From Adiantum capillus-veneris (taxonomy: Eukaryota; Streptophyta; Polypodiopsida; Polypodiales; Pteridaceae): 64,000 bases of DNA. The notes under the pieces were generated by a model. It did no database searches. It was not told the origin of the DNA and saw nothing but the letters and a program-made list of their open reading frames with translations. Location: positions 66,857,503-66,921,502 of the forward strand of contig CM043957.1 in the NCBI GenBank assembly GCA_014529385.2, given 5' to 3'. The position numbers were made by a program, and so were the translations under genes. Each line of letters opens with the position of its first letter. Position 1 is the stretch's first letter. This document shows, one piece after another, positions 32,480-44,287 of this stretch.

Positions 32480-33315
32480 GGGCTCTTGAAACCCTTCAGT
32501 TTACAAGAGTGAAAACCCTAAACTATTGTGAATGGATGAATGAGTATGAAGGATTTTCTAATTGGACGACAGAAGAAGAAGAGCTCCAAGCACAACTAGA
32601 CGAACTGCGCATCTCCATCCAAGCTCGAGTGCCAGGCGTAACGGTAATCGATTTGAAGTGGGAGAGTCAACCAACGCGCCAAACCCAGTGGATATACATA
32701 GGCTAAGTGCCAAGAAGAAGAAGGAGAAGGTGGAAACCATGTCCGCAACCTACAACCAACCAACAACAACAAGATGGAAGAAGCTCTGCACAATAGAGAA
32801 TCAACACTATTCTACTTTGAGAATCGGGTAACTCAAGTCACCGAGGTAATTATCATAGTCAGTTTTCAAGTCGGACCTGATGCTGCAGCACAGATAACAG
32901 AAGCATTGGCTCACACTCTCACTAGAGAAACTAGGGATCTACTGAGTTTGTTTCAGGAAAGAACACCACCCTCTCCTACAAGCTTGGATAGTGACTAAGC
33001 ACCTCTAAGCTTCACATGAATCAGGACAACCTACCTCAAGACAGATCACACATACCAACACGTGTACGCTCAATCAAGGTAATATTCTACTTGAAGATTC
33101 ACTACCAGCACATCATTGACACCATGCCGGGTGGGGAGCGGTTTTTTGAGGTTCTGGCATCAGATCAGCCATTTGTTTTACCTTTGGTACAAGGCAATGT
33201 ACCGTTTGAAGTTTTAATCTATGTCCTAGTATAATAGGGTATACACGCCTCCTTGTAAAGAAGAAAAAATTTTGCAAGTTAAGAAGTGTGTCTTTCTAGC
33301 TCTCTCTCAGTAATC
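32480..33315. other. Untranslated leader of the Tat-like element
   Basis: Short overlapping frames only (up to 89 codons), no domain recognised. Confidence 0.5.
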
Positions 33316-36300
33316 ATGGCAAGTGTAGCATTTCCAACCTTTACTGGTAAGGTGGGCGAGGATGCTGCAGACTTTCTAGACAACTTGGAAATAGCATGTG
33401 TCATCTCTGCAAGAGATGATGATGCTTCGCGCTTGCGCATCTTCCCACTTCTAATGAAGGTGGAGGCAAGATCATGGTACAATGCCTTGGCACAAGAAAC
33501 CAAGGAACGGTGGGACTTATTAAGGGCAGCCTTTGTCAAGCGTTTTGGAGAGGGCACAACATCAGAGAAGCTATGGCAATTGTTGACAGAGTTGAAGCAG
33601 GGCAGTATGCTGGAATACGCATCATATGAGTCAAAGTTTGTAGATTTATGGGGGCGATGGGTTGCATCGCTAAGAGAGGATGAGGGGGCACTTGATTTCC
33701 TAAAGAAGGATCGGTTTGTGGCTGGGTTATGGCCAACTCTTAAAGAGAAGGTGAAGGGAAGGTTTCTTGCTACGTATGAGCTAGCAGTTGAAGTGGCCCG
33801 CCTTAAAGACAAGAAGTTGTGCCTACAAGCCAGGAATATCGATGGAGAGGAAGCCGTTAGGACCCCACCACCTCTAGCACCACCTACAACAGTCGCCCAG
33901 AGGATTCAACCACAAGAACCAATTGAAGATCAGCAAGACCTGCTCAACCGAATCACCAATCAACTTGAGAATCTCTCAGTCCATTTGATACAACAAGGGC
34001 ATGCACACAATCGAAACCAAGAGCAAGGGAGAGGACAACGAAGGCAAAACCAAGAATACCACTGCTACAATTGTGGGGAGGATGGTCATGGCATGTACTA
34101 CTGTCCACAACCAAGGAGGCAGAATTTCAACAGAGGAGCCACACAAAACCAGGTTTCACCACCAAGAGCAAGACCACCACCACCGAGGGCACCACGACAA
34201 GCACCACCCGTGCAAATCTTACAACCACCGATTCAACCACAACCACCACCACCACCACCACAACTTCTCATTCCACCCTTACCCCCACCACCAGTTGGCA
34301 ATCAAACAGTAAGCGTCATCAGTCTTGAAGGTAAGGGAAAGGAGAAAGTGGAGGAGGATAAGACCAAGGTTAAAGGAGTAGATGCCATTGGGGTAAAACG
34401 CGCTAGGCATGGTGAGTCTTCTCAAAAGGAAGAAAAGATGAAGACTAAAGGGGAATCTAGCAAAAAGCCGTCCAAGTCACGACGTAAAATTGACATTGTA
34501 GATTTCTCTTTGGGTGAATGTTCTAAACCATATGATTTGGTTCAAGATGTTTCTGTGCAGGGCCCAAAAATCACCTGGCCCCAGTTACTCCACCTAGCAC
34601 CTAGGGTGAGGAGACAATGGACAAAGATGGTTAACACGAGGCGACCAAAGCCAAAGATAGATGGGGCTATCTCCGGGAGGAATCTAGATGACATACTACC
34701 AGTGATGGATGCTTACATCAAAGGGCAACACATCTCCAATATCTACATCGATGGTGGCGCACAAATATGCGTCATGAGTGAAAAAATGATGCACCGTTTG
34801 GGTTTAGAGGTGAGTCGGCCGGCACCATGCCGAGCCAAAATGGAAAATAATTTAAAAGTTCAATGTGTTGGTGTCATAAATGCAGTTAGGATAAAGGCAT
34901 TCAACACCGAGGTAGATGTGGACATCTTTGTCATGCCACACAAAGGGGAGGGCTATCCTATCATTCTAGGGAGGCCTTGGCTTATGGCTATGAGAGCTAA
35001 GCAGGACTGGGACACCGGCATAATCCAGATGAAGGATGCAAAAGGAAGGCCAATACTTTACGACATGAAGATAGGTCAACAACCCTACATGGATCTAGAA
35101 ACCTCCGAGGATGAGTTTTCTAGTGGTGAATCTTCAACCGCTTCGGAGGAGGAGTCAACAGTGAGTGAAGAAAGTGACAGTAGCATTGAGGTGATGGGGA
35201 TCATTCTCAAGGACCCTAAGAAGATGGAGCAACCTGATGCCTCATCATCAAGCCAAGGGGAGACACCAAGTATACAACCTCTGGTAGAAGCAAGTAAGCT
35301 ACATCAAATGCTCTCTAGTGAGTTGTGTGGGAAGGAGCATGAAGATTATATTTTGATGCTAAGTAATTTTACCACATTGTTCATTGATGAATATGATAAA
35401 ATCACTGGCATCACAGTAGTTCAACATCACATTAAGCTCAAGGAGGGAAGAAAACTGTAGTGCAGAAGCTCAGGCGGCTAGGAGTAATTCAACAAGACGC
35501 CCTACTTAAAGAGGTGAGGAAATTGCTAGAAGCCGGTTTTATCTATCCTGTTGAAGACTCAGAGTGGGTTTCTCCAGTGGTAGTCACACCAAAGAAGAAT
35601 GTTAAGTGGAGGGTTTGTGTTGATTGCAAGCCTCTTAATGCAGCCACAAAGAGGGACCATTTTCCTCTTCCTTTTCAAGACGAAATACTCAATGAGGTAG
35701 CAGGACATGAGCGCTACACGATATGTGATGGCTACTCAGGCTACTTCCAAATTAGCATCGCTGAAGAAGATCAAAAGAAGACAACCTTCATCACACCATG
35801 GGGATGTTTTGCTTACAGAGTTATGCCTTTTGGTCTCACTAATGCTCCAGCCACTTTTCAGCGATATGTGACATTTGTTTTTCAGCCATTCTTTGGAAAA
35901 TCAATCCGTGTTTTTATTGATGACTTTTGCATCTATAGCTCTCGCTCTCTTCATTTGGAGAAAGTTTATGAAGGTCTAGCTAGGCTACAAGCTTTGGGTG
36001 GCCAACTCAATGTGGAGAAATGCCACATTGGTGAAAGCAAGGTTACTCTTCTTGGCCATGTGATCTCGGCCAACGGCATTGAAGCTGACCCAAGCAAGGT
36101 TCAAGCTTTGGTGGCTTTGACCTCTCCCACCACAACAAAGCAATTGGTCTCTTTTCTTCAAAAGGTGAGGTATTTGAGTAGTTTCATTCACTTGCTCTCC
36201 CAAGTGGTTCTCCCTTTACAACAAGTTACCCATCAAGAGATCTTCACTTGGAGTGAAGAAAATGAACAACAATTTAATGAGGTAAAACAAATTCTAGCTT

Positions 36301-38561
36301 CACTTCCCACCATAGCACCTCCAAAGTGGGACGAGCCATTTTATGTAAACCCTAGTGTTGGCAATGACACACTTGGGGCTGTATTGATGCAAAAGGATCC
36401 TCAAACTTCTTTCATGCGTCCTATCTACTTCTCTAGTCGAATGATGACCCCATCATAAAAGGGATACACGGCAGTGGAGCACATGGTGCTTGCATTAATG
36501 TTTGCTACCACCAAATTTCGCTCTTATTTATTGTCTAGACCATTCATAATCTTAACAATGGAAGAAGTATTTCCTTATGTAATGCAGCACATGGATGTTT
36601 CTTCTAGGATTTTCAAATGGCTCACAAGGCTACAAGAGTTTGACTACACAATGCAAGTGGAGAACTCCACAAGGGCCAGTCTAGGAGGTATTCTCACTCA
36701 TCGCCACTATGAAAAGAAGCTAAAGATAAAGCCAAATGATCAAGATATTACACCCGTGCCGGAAGTCCCTAAGGTAGAGGAGGCTCACTCTCTTTTCTTT
36801 GATGGAGCCTACAAGAGGAAAGTGGACAAAGCTGCAGCAGGCATTGTCATCTTCAACGAGCAAGGGGACAAGGTTTTCTCCATTGGGAATCTCTTGGATT
36901 CTCACTCTAACAATGAGGCAGAATATGCAGCTTTAACTCTTGGGTTAGAGTGGTGTGTGACACAGGGCATTCAACGGTTAAATGTATTTGGTGATGCCAT
37001 GCTTTTAATAAAACAAATACAAGGAACTTGGGCTTGTAAAAATCATATCTTGCTAGGCCATTTGCGCAAAGTCAAGGAACTTTTAGGGAAATTTCAAGTA
37101 GTACAATTACATCATGTCCCTCGAGCAAAAAATCAAGAAGCAGATGCTCTAGCTAGAGAGAAGTTGCAAGATGTTTCAGTGGTGGGTGCTATCAAGTTGA
37201 AGCTGCCTCTCTTCCAAGGTAGCGATGCTATGCCTGACATCATGAGTTTCTTGGACACAGGAGAGTGTCCTAAGGATCTTACTAAGGGACAAAAGCAGTG
37301 GCTTGTGCGCAAGGCAAGAAAATACCGCCTTATCAATGACGACCTCTACTGCAAGGGTAAGGATCAAATTCTTAGGCGTGTACCTCTCTCTAGAGAGATC
37401 ACTGAAATCATTTCAAGTTGCCATGATGGTGTTTGCGGAGGACACTTTGCACTTGACATCGCTAGTAGAAAGATTCTACAAGCCGGGTTTGTATGGCCTA
37501 GTCTACATAGGGATGTGCATCATTGGTGTAAAACATGCAAGGAATGTCAAAAGGCAGGGGATAGGAGGCTCACATATGAGCCACAGACTCCTATAATCTC
37601 ATATGGACCATTTGAGAAATGGGGAATTGATGCTATTGGGCCTTTGCCAAGGAGCCAATCAGGTAAATTTTATATCATCATGGGTGTGGACTACATGACC
37701 AGGTGGGCTGAAGCAGTTGCCACCACCCGGATTACAGCTAAGGAAGTGGCTAAGTTTGTATTTGAAAACATTTGTTGCCATTTTGGCACTCCTCTTGAAA
37801 TAATTTCTGACAGGGGACCAGGTTTTAGAGGAGATCTTGTAGGAGAGCTAATGGAGAAGTTAGGTATCTCACGACGACACTCAACTCCCTACTACCCACA
37901 ATGCAATGGTTTGGTGGAAAAGGTAAATGGTATGATCTGCAAGATCATCACTAAGCATGTAAACAATCACAAAAGTGATTGGGACAAGCATCTTATGGCT
38001 GCACTTTGGGCTTATCGCACTTCATTTCGCACATCCCTTGGGTTCACACCATATCACTTGGTGTTTGGTAAGAAAGCCATTTTACCCATTGAAGTACAAT
38101 TGGCTAGTCTCAGGGTGCTAGCTGGGCAGGTGGAACGTCCTAATGCTCATCTCCACAACAAAATTCTTGATCTAGAGAGGCTTCAACTAGACAGAGAAGC
38201 TGCTATCAACTATTATGCAGCACAGGCAGAGCAACGTCGACTTACCTTCAACAAGGGACTTAGGGCAAAAGGTCTCAACAAAGGTATGTTGGTCCTACGC
38301 TATGATAACAGGTTTGACAATAGGAAGGATAAAAATTTTTCACCCAGATGGGAAGGGCCATTTGTCATTAGAAAGCGCTACTCCAATGGCAGTTACCGAT
38401 TGATGGATGCAGATGGTAGGCTCCACAAAACACGTGTCAATGGATGGAGGTTGAAGCAATACTTTTTGAGATTTGATCAAACACCTATGATGGAAATCCC
38501 CGAGGAGGGAGACTCCTCCACCTCAATTGAAGAAGAATCAGGTACAACGCTAGAGGCATGA
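33316..38561 (+). pseudogene. Tat-like gypsy gag-pol, one frameshift and one stop
   Basis: Gag from ATG 33316 (33286 is an in-frame alternative): PTFTGKVGEDAADFLDNL start, zinc knuckle CYNCGEDGHGMYYC at about 34065, then a Pro-rich stretch and acidic linker. Protease with active IDGGAQICVM at about 34747. A one-base loss in an A run near 35450 shifts the frame into RT (from about 35460): WRVCVDCKPLN, YSGYFQI, catalytic FIDDF (about 35915). TAA at 36456-36458 interrupts RNase H in frame. A second, archaeal-type RNase H follows (SLFFDGAYKRK, NNEAEYAALTLGLEW). Integrase has the HHCC finger and DDE residues in GIDAIG, ISDRGPGF and GLVEKVNG. The rest of the reading frame is intact. Confidence 0.9.
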
Positions 38562-38573
38562 ATACCTCTAGCC

Positions 38574-38589
38574 TTAGGGGGAGAGCTAA
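38574..38589 (+). other. Polypurine tract of the Tat-like element
   Basis: TTAGGGGGAGAGCTAA directly precedes the 3' LTR start, the expected place for plus-strand priming. Confidence 0.75.
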
Positions 38590-39699
38590 TGAGGGAAGCT
38601 TTTCCATGCATGGAAACCCCCCATATATTTTTGCCCTTTTATCAAAATATTTCCCATTATATAAGTTACTTATGATTTTTTCTTCCTTTTTCACAAACGT
38701 TTTAGCCTTTATTAAATAAATAATACTTATGCTAATCAATCACGATGTAGCATAATAAGTAAGCTTTCTTTGTTGATCTCTCTTTTGACCTTAAAAATAT
38801 TAAATATATATATTCTAGTATTTTCTAATATATTTTTTTCATGTATGTATATTATTCCACTCTACCAAATATTTTATTCACTAGTTTTCATTTTCAAACC
38901 TCAACCCCACTTTCAAATTTCAATAATAACTCCATCTAGATGATTGCCAATCTTTTCAACACTCTAGGTCATGTTTTCATACACATGAAGGAGCTTACAC
39001 TTGAAGGCAAGAGAGAAGTCCACTCAAAGGGGACCACCAAAAGACTTTTGCAGCCACAAATAATACATTATTTGGCTGAATTTTTTAAGTAAAGAAGAAC
39101 CCCGAATCTGAAGGAGCGTTCAACATGAAAGATGTAGCTCGTGATCTCAACTTTTAGCTCAATTTTTTTCAGAATTTTTGGAGTTATGAACACGGAGATA
39201 TGATTTTTGTAGTGGACCCCAGTTTTCTCGTGTAATGGTGACACAGGCCATCCCCACTTTTCTTCCTTCTAGAATGGCTATGGTTCTACAAGTCTTCAAG
39301 CATGATTACAAGAGACAAGGCTCTTTTAATGAGGTCTTGGCTAGTCTAGAGTAATTCTATCACCATTTTTGGAGGATCCATCCTCATCAACAAATATCCA
39401 CCTTCGACAACCTCCCTTATAATTTTCTTACCTCTCTCTTCTCTCCCTAATAAGCTTATGTCTATCCAAAGCTAGACTATTGTAAATGATTTCCTATCCT
39501 CTACATCCTACCCACATTCTCTCTTTTTCTCTCTCTATTGACTCTGGTATTTTAAATAATGAGGAGACAAGATGGGAGCCACAGTCACATGCACCCCATT
39601 TTCCTAGTCACCAAAGTGGGACACTCACCTCAAATAGAAATATTGCTAAATCCTTCCCTCCTTCCCTATATAAGGAGGCCATGAGAGCTCACTTGGGGG

Positions 39700-39745
<46 letters not shown>

Positions 39746-40528
39746 TCCATACACACTCTTGTGCTACATGCTTGTAGCATGAACCCTAATCACATAATCA
39801 CAACACCATCATCATCACCATCACCATGCACAAAAGATGAGCACCACACCTCCACAGCACTTGTAATTAAGGGTTGAAGGCACAATTTCAAGAAGAAGAA
39901 GGGTGGACACACTCATGATATTCCTCGCCATCAACTCCCGTCTCTCCATTATGCCTCCTACGATCTTGTTCCCTTCTCATTTTCCTGCCGTACGCTACCT
40001 ATTGTATTCATCTTTTGCAAGCAATCAACACACTCCATCTTGGTGCCATACTTTGTGTCGCTTTGGATACATCTCATTGTGAGTATGGTATATGCTTGTT
40101 CCTTGTCATTTTTTTTCCGGCTTATGTTAAGGTGTGCGGATTCGCCACCACACACACACACTCTCTCTCCCTCTCATATTCCTATCATCTTGCTACTTCC
40201 ATCTTAAGGTGTGCGGATTCGCCACCTTTTGTATGAGAAGTGATCATACTTGCATGTATCCCTGACCTCGTTATCTTCCTTACTACATGCACGCGTAGCG
40301 AGCCCATTCTCACTCACTCACCACTCCTCTCACCTTATTCTCCGACCACCCTATTCCACATTTGGGCGTGGATCTTGAAATTGTTTTCCATGCATGCTTC
40401 ATTGTGTATATGTATTCGTCCTAGCCGCATATCTTGCTAGGTGGTGCCCCTATTGTGTATTCCCCATGATGAGGCATTTGTGCATAGTCTTGGTGTAGAG
40501 GCCACCGGGTCTATTTTTTCACTTCCGC
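38590..40528 (+). repeat. 3' LTR of the Tat-like gypsy element
   Basis: Starts TGAGGGAAGC and matches the 5' LTR through CACTTCCGC. The CA microsatellite near 39703 is about 14-18 bp longer than in the 5' copy. Confidence 0.9.
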
Positions 40529-40622
40529 GTCGGAAATTCAGTACAATGTCGCGATAGCCAATATTTCTATCATCCCCTTGTCCTGGCATAATTGCAGCAA
40601 CTTCAGAACCCCTTGGAGCAAG
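40529..40622 (-). pseudogene. Inverted Helitron Rep/helicase scrap
   Basis: Read on the minus strand from 40622, CTT (the CACTA target copy) and then GCTCCAAGG encode L-APRGSEVAAIMPGQG and then DRNIGYRDIVLNF. This continues exactly from GWQYL at 12441-12455: the CTT codon is the shared target duplication. The conserved SEVAAI and RDIVL words are those of plant Helitron proteins. The piece is opposite in orientation to all other Helitron pieces, so an inversion took place after the CACTA insertion. It ends at the gypsy LTR. Confidence 0.85.
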
Positions 40623-41416
40623 CACTACAAGAGGTTGTGTGCTCTTGTGATGCTTTTAGCGACGGAAATACACTGGCCTTTTATAACCCCCGGCATTGCT
40701 AAGAGCGTCGCTACCAGCATCGATACGGGGACGTCGCTATAAGCGTCACTATGACAGTCGCTATATGCGTCGCTATAAATATCGCTCTATAGCGACGATT
40801 ATAGCGATGCTGCAGAGCCATCTATAGCGACGCTGCAGAGCCTTATATAACGACGTTCATAGCGACGCTCGAGGGGATAAATTTTTGGAGGTAGGGCATT
40901 CAATGCTCTGCCACCCATCGACCATATTGAATGTTTCATTAATTGATTCACCTATGAAAAAAAGTGCAAAGGTAGATATAGACCCAAAATAGTCACCCAC
41001 AAGACATTAAGTCCATCATCCATAGTACGTATTGTTTTCAAAATAAAGATACAAAGTGACAAGCGTGAATTGATGAAAGTAAATCAATGACAATTGTACA
41101 CATAGGCAAAATCACTTGATTGTTAAACTTTGCAAATATAATAGTTACAAACCATTGTCATTATTTTAAAAATATACATGGTTTTCAAAAAGACGTATAA
41201 AAGTCGTCTCATGATACATAAGCTATGACAAAAAGAAACTAATGCTATCTAGCTATGGCTAAACTGACGTCGTCTAATCAGACGTCTCATCGCGTCCAAG
41301 CGGCGTATCTGTCGAATTTTGCAAAAAAAAACAATAAGACAGCTTTTTGTAAGTATAAACATATAGCGACATTTATAATACAATACAACAAATAGAAAAG
41401 AATACACTATGACAAG
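40623..41416 (-). mobile_element. CACTA right end, inverted
   Basis: The outer edge reads CACTACAAGAGGTTGTGTGC on the plus strand, i.e. the element's right terminus on the minus strand. Dense GCGTCGCTATA and TAGCGACG subterminal motifs follow to about 40870. The inner part is AT-rich; TTCGACAG followed by ATACGCCGCTTGGACGCGATGA on the minus strand (about 41283-41325) could be an acceptor and the last TnpA-like codons. The inner boundary with Helitron sequence at about 41416 is set by where Helitron coding resumes. Confidence 0.75.
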
Positions 41417-42278
41417 TTGGTTTGTGCAGAGCTCCCTGATAAGAATGTGTTTCCAGAATTATTTGATGTAGTGATTCGTTGTAATGTTCATGGGCCATGT
41501 GGTCCTTTGAACCCACGTTCTCCATGTATGGTTGATGGTAAGCGTAGATTCAAGTTTCCTCAAACATTTTCTACGTCTACAAATGTAAACGAAAGTGGAT
41601 ATCCTGTGTATATGAGAAGAGATGATGGAAGGTTTGTTACGTCTAAAAATTATAATTTAGATAATCGTTGGGTTGTTCCTTAGAGCCCTCTCTTATCACT
41701 AAGATACCAAGACCATATTAATGTGGAGATTTGCTCAACTGTCACTGCCGTACTGAAATATCTTTATAAGTATGTCTACAAGGGACATGATCGAGCCACT
41801 ATTGTCCTTCAAGATGGTGAAGGAGCTCCTGATGAGATCAAGAGTTATCTCAATGCACGTTATGTTTCTTCATCTGAGGCTATGTGGAGAATATTTGGCT
41901 TCGACATGCGTAGTGAAAGGCCTGCTATTCAACGATTGCAAATACACCTTTCATTGCTGAATATGGTTACATTTCAAGATGGTGATGATGTATCACATTT
42001 GCTAGATAATGAGCAAAATAGAAAAACTATCTTGACATAATGGTTTGTTGCAAATAAAAATTATCTTGAAGCAAATATCTTCACATATACTGACTTTCCA
42101 AATGGTTGGGTATGGAATAAAATTAGAAAGGCATGGTCTCCACGACAACAGGTTGTTTCTATTGGAAGAATGTATAATATTGTCCCTACGAATGCTTCTC
42201 AATATTTGCAAGGGATGTAAGTGTTTTGAAGACTTGCGTATGTATGATGGTCACATCTATGATACATACAAGGAGGCA
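41417..42278 (+). pseudogene. Helitron Rep/helicase, middle part (interrupted by the chromovirus)
   Basis: Starts AELPDKNVFPELFDVV and continues VHGPCGPLNPRSPCM, KRRFKFPQTF, GYPVYMRRDDG and LDNRWVVP, then HINVEICSTVTAVLKYLYKY and VYKGHDRATI, all hallmarks of plant Helitron replicases just upstream of the PIF1 helicase. In-frame stops lie at about 41681-41683 and 42038-42040. A frameshift near 42190 precedes LRMLLNICKGCKCFEDLR and YDTYKEAC. The 5-bp AGGCA at 42274-42278 is the chromovirus target copy; the same codons resume at 58062. Confidence 0.9.
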
Positions 42279-43910
42279 TGTAATGGAATTGGCCTATTTA
42301 ACTTGAGAGTAGAGGAAATTAATGAAAGTACTTTTGAGAAATGACTTTGTGAGCATAGCGGGTGAACATAGTTGAAGATAGCAACATAATCATAGCAATT
42401 AGTTAACTTGGCATGAACAATACTTTTGCAAGAGAGAGAATTTAGAGAACATGACAACAGTTGAGGACTGGATTTATGTGGAGTCGGTCCCCCCTCCAAT
42501 AGGCATTTGTATTATGATTTCTCCCATTAAGAGAGAGTTGTTACAATACAATCTTTATGTTCCTTGTGACCTAGGTGATGCAAATGAAGATGGAAAGATT
42601 CATGCATCACAAACATAACATAAACTTAAAGAAAGCTTTAACTATCCCAAGCCTTAGTCCCAAGACCTCAAACACCTTCGAAGGTGGAGAGAGCTAGCAC
42701 GGAATGAGGGTAGGGAAGAGGAAGAAGAAACATTTCGTAGGAGAAAGAATTAGTTCCTCACTTATCATAACTCTTGTTGCTAGCATACATAATAGCATAG
42801 TAATGAAGAAGAAGGAGATGTCAAGCTTAAGCATTGAAGCATGGCTCTTGGTTGGATTTGCACTCCATATCCAAGAGTGTTGGTGTAGGCTCTCAACCTC
42901 TACTTGCTTGGAGATAGAGAGGGAGATCTTGCACTTTGCATAGAACACAATGAGAGTGTTTGTGTGTGTGTGTGGGTGAGTATACCCCCTAAGAAACCCC
43001 CTAGCTTGCTTGGGTTGACCCCCCCTTGTAGCTCATGCTTGAAGCTCATTGGACCCCTCCAGGCCTAGCCAATCACAAGCAGGAGACATTACAAGCAACA
43101 AGGGTAGCCTTGAGGCAAGTGTCCCCCTTTCCCCTTTGAGAGAGAGGGCTAGATAAATGCTAAATCAATTAAGTAAATCTCCTAAATTATTATTGGACCC
43201 CTTGCGTGACCAACCAATAGGCTTCAGGCACACCATGAGGGAAACATGAGGAGGAACTTGACAAGTGTCCCTTTTGCTTTCTTTGTACCATGCATCCGTT
43301 GTGTGAGTGTGTGGGTGTTCTCTCTCATCCCCCCTCATGTAGGGATCGCCCCCTCCTTTTAGTGATTGAATCTTTGACTTTTTGACACCTCAAGCCCCTC
43401 ATGCATAGGCCGAGTTCCCACCACAAGCTTGGCTCATAAGCACTTTAAGCTTGGGCTGGGTTCTCACCTCAAGTGCAACCCTAGCATCTCAAGCATGTCA
43501 AGCACCTCAAGTATCTCAATAATTAAGCACCTCAAGCATCTCAAGCACCTCAATCATCAAGCACCTCAAGCACCTTAGTCATCAAGCATGACAAGCACCT
43601 CGAGCTGGGTCGGGTTCCCGCGCCTCAAGCTCAGCCCTAGCTTACCTAAGGTCAAAGGCCTTTTACACACATTATTGGAGGTCTTCAATGAAGCTAACCC
43701 TAAGGCTTATGCACCATTTTTTAGCCTTGCTCTTTGATAGACCATCTCTCATTTGGGCCCCTTTACCATTGGCCCCGTGTTGAGATAGATCTATAAGCAC
43801 ATGTCTATATCTTAACACTTGTTACCGTTTATTCTCCCACATTAAGTGATCAATTTAATATGAGAAAATCATTTGGGTTGGTTAGATATTAGATATTAGA
43901 TTTTATGACA
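42279..43910 (-). repeat. 3' LTR of the chromovirus
   Basis: An uninterrupted copy of 1632 bp bounded by TGTAATGG and TTATGACA. It includes an AAGCACCTC-type minisatellite (about 43480-43600), also present in the other LTR. This intact copy shows the empty-site sequence for both insertions in the 5' LTR. Confidence 0.92.
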
Positions 43911-43926
43911 TTACCTCTCTCTTGAA
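43911..43926 (-). other. Polypurine tract of the chromovirus
   Basis: Minus-strand CAAGAGAGAGGTAA lies immediately inside the 3' LTR. Confidence 0.65.
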
Positions 43927-44287
43927 ATCATAGTCGTCCTCGACTATGAGGTAGAAGAGATAAAGCCTTAGTCATTACTCAATTTTACTTAGCGGGTAGA
44001 GGATCCCTTTTTACCCTACAACATCTTTCCAAGATGGATGACTAATCCATTTGGTGATTGGGACACATAGCTGCCGCAAGCATGTCTGCTCTTTAGTCCA
44101 TTTCATTCTCCCAAAGTAGAGTGACAAATTCTACTTGGTGTTCGACAGATGTCGTCATCACAAACATGATTCTAAGCATGCATACTAGTTAAATTTGTGC
44201 ACAATTAAAAAGAGGACTAGTCTTATAAGACAAAAACATGAGTCATTTAAAAGTAATTTGTACATTTGCTTAGTCTAATGTAGCATT
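43927..44287. other. Chromovirus region between pol and 3' LTR
   Basis: AT-rich, no coding frame recognised. Confidence 0.5.

Larger units (their letters stand above)
30530..40528 (+). mobile_element. Young Ty3/gypsy element, Tat-like
   Basis: Two nearly identical LTRs (30530-32453 and 38590-40528) flank a PBS, gag-pol and a polypurine tract in correct order. By eye the LTRs differ at about a dozen positions in 1.9 kb plus the length of a CA run, indicating recent insertion. Pol order is protease, RT, RNase H, a second archaeal-type RNase H, integrase, which marks the Tat lineage. The five bases outside the two ends differ (TACGG left, GTCGG right). The left flank is CACTA and the right flank is inverted Helitron sequence, so the element sits at a rearrangement junction. 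Confidence 0.9.

Noticed and set aside
32461-33234. Small genes between the gypsy 5' LTR and gag
   Set aside because: Frames of 60-89 codons overlap in all phases and match nothing; the region fits an untranslated leader.
43480-43620. CRISPR-like array from AAGCACCTC repeats (also 57640-57760)
   Set aside because: Units are very short and degenerate without regular unique spacers, lie in plant LTRs, and are a minisatellite.
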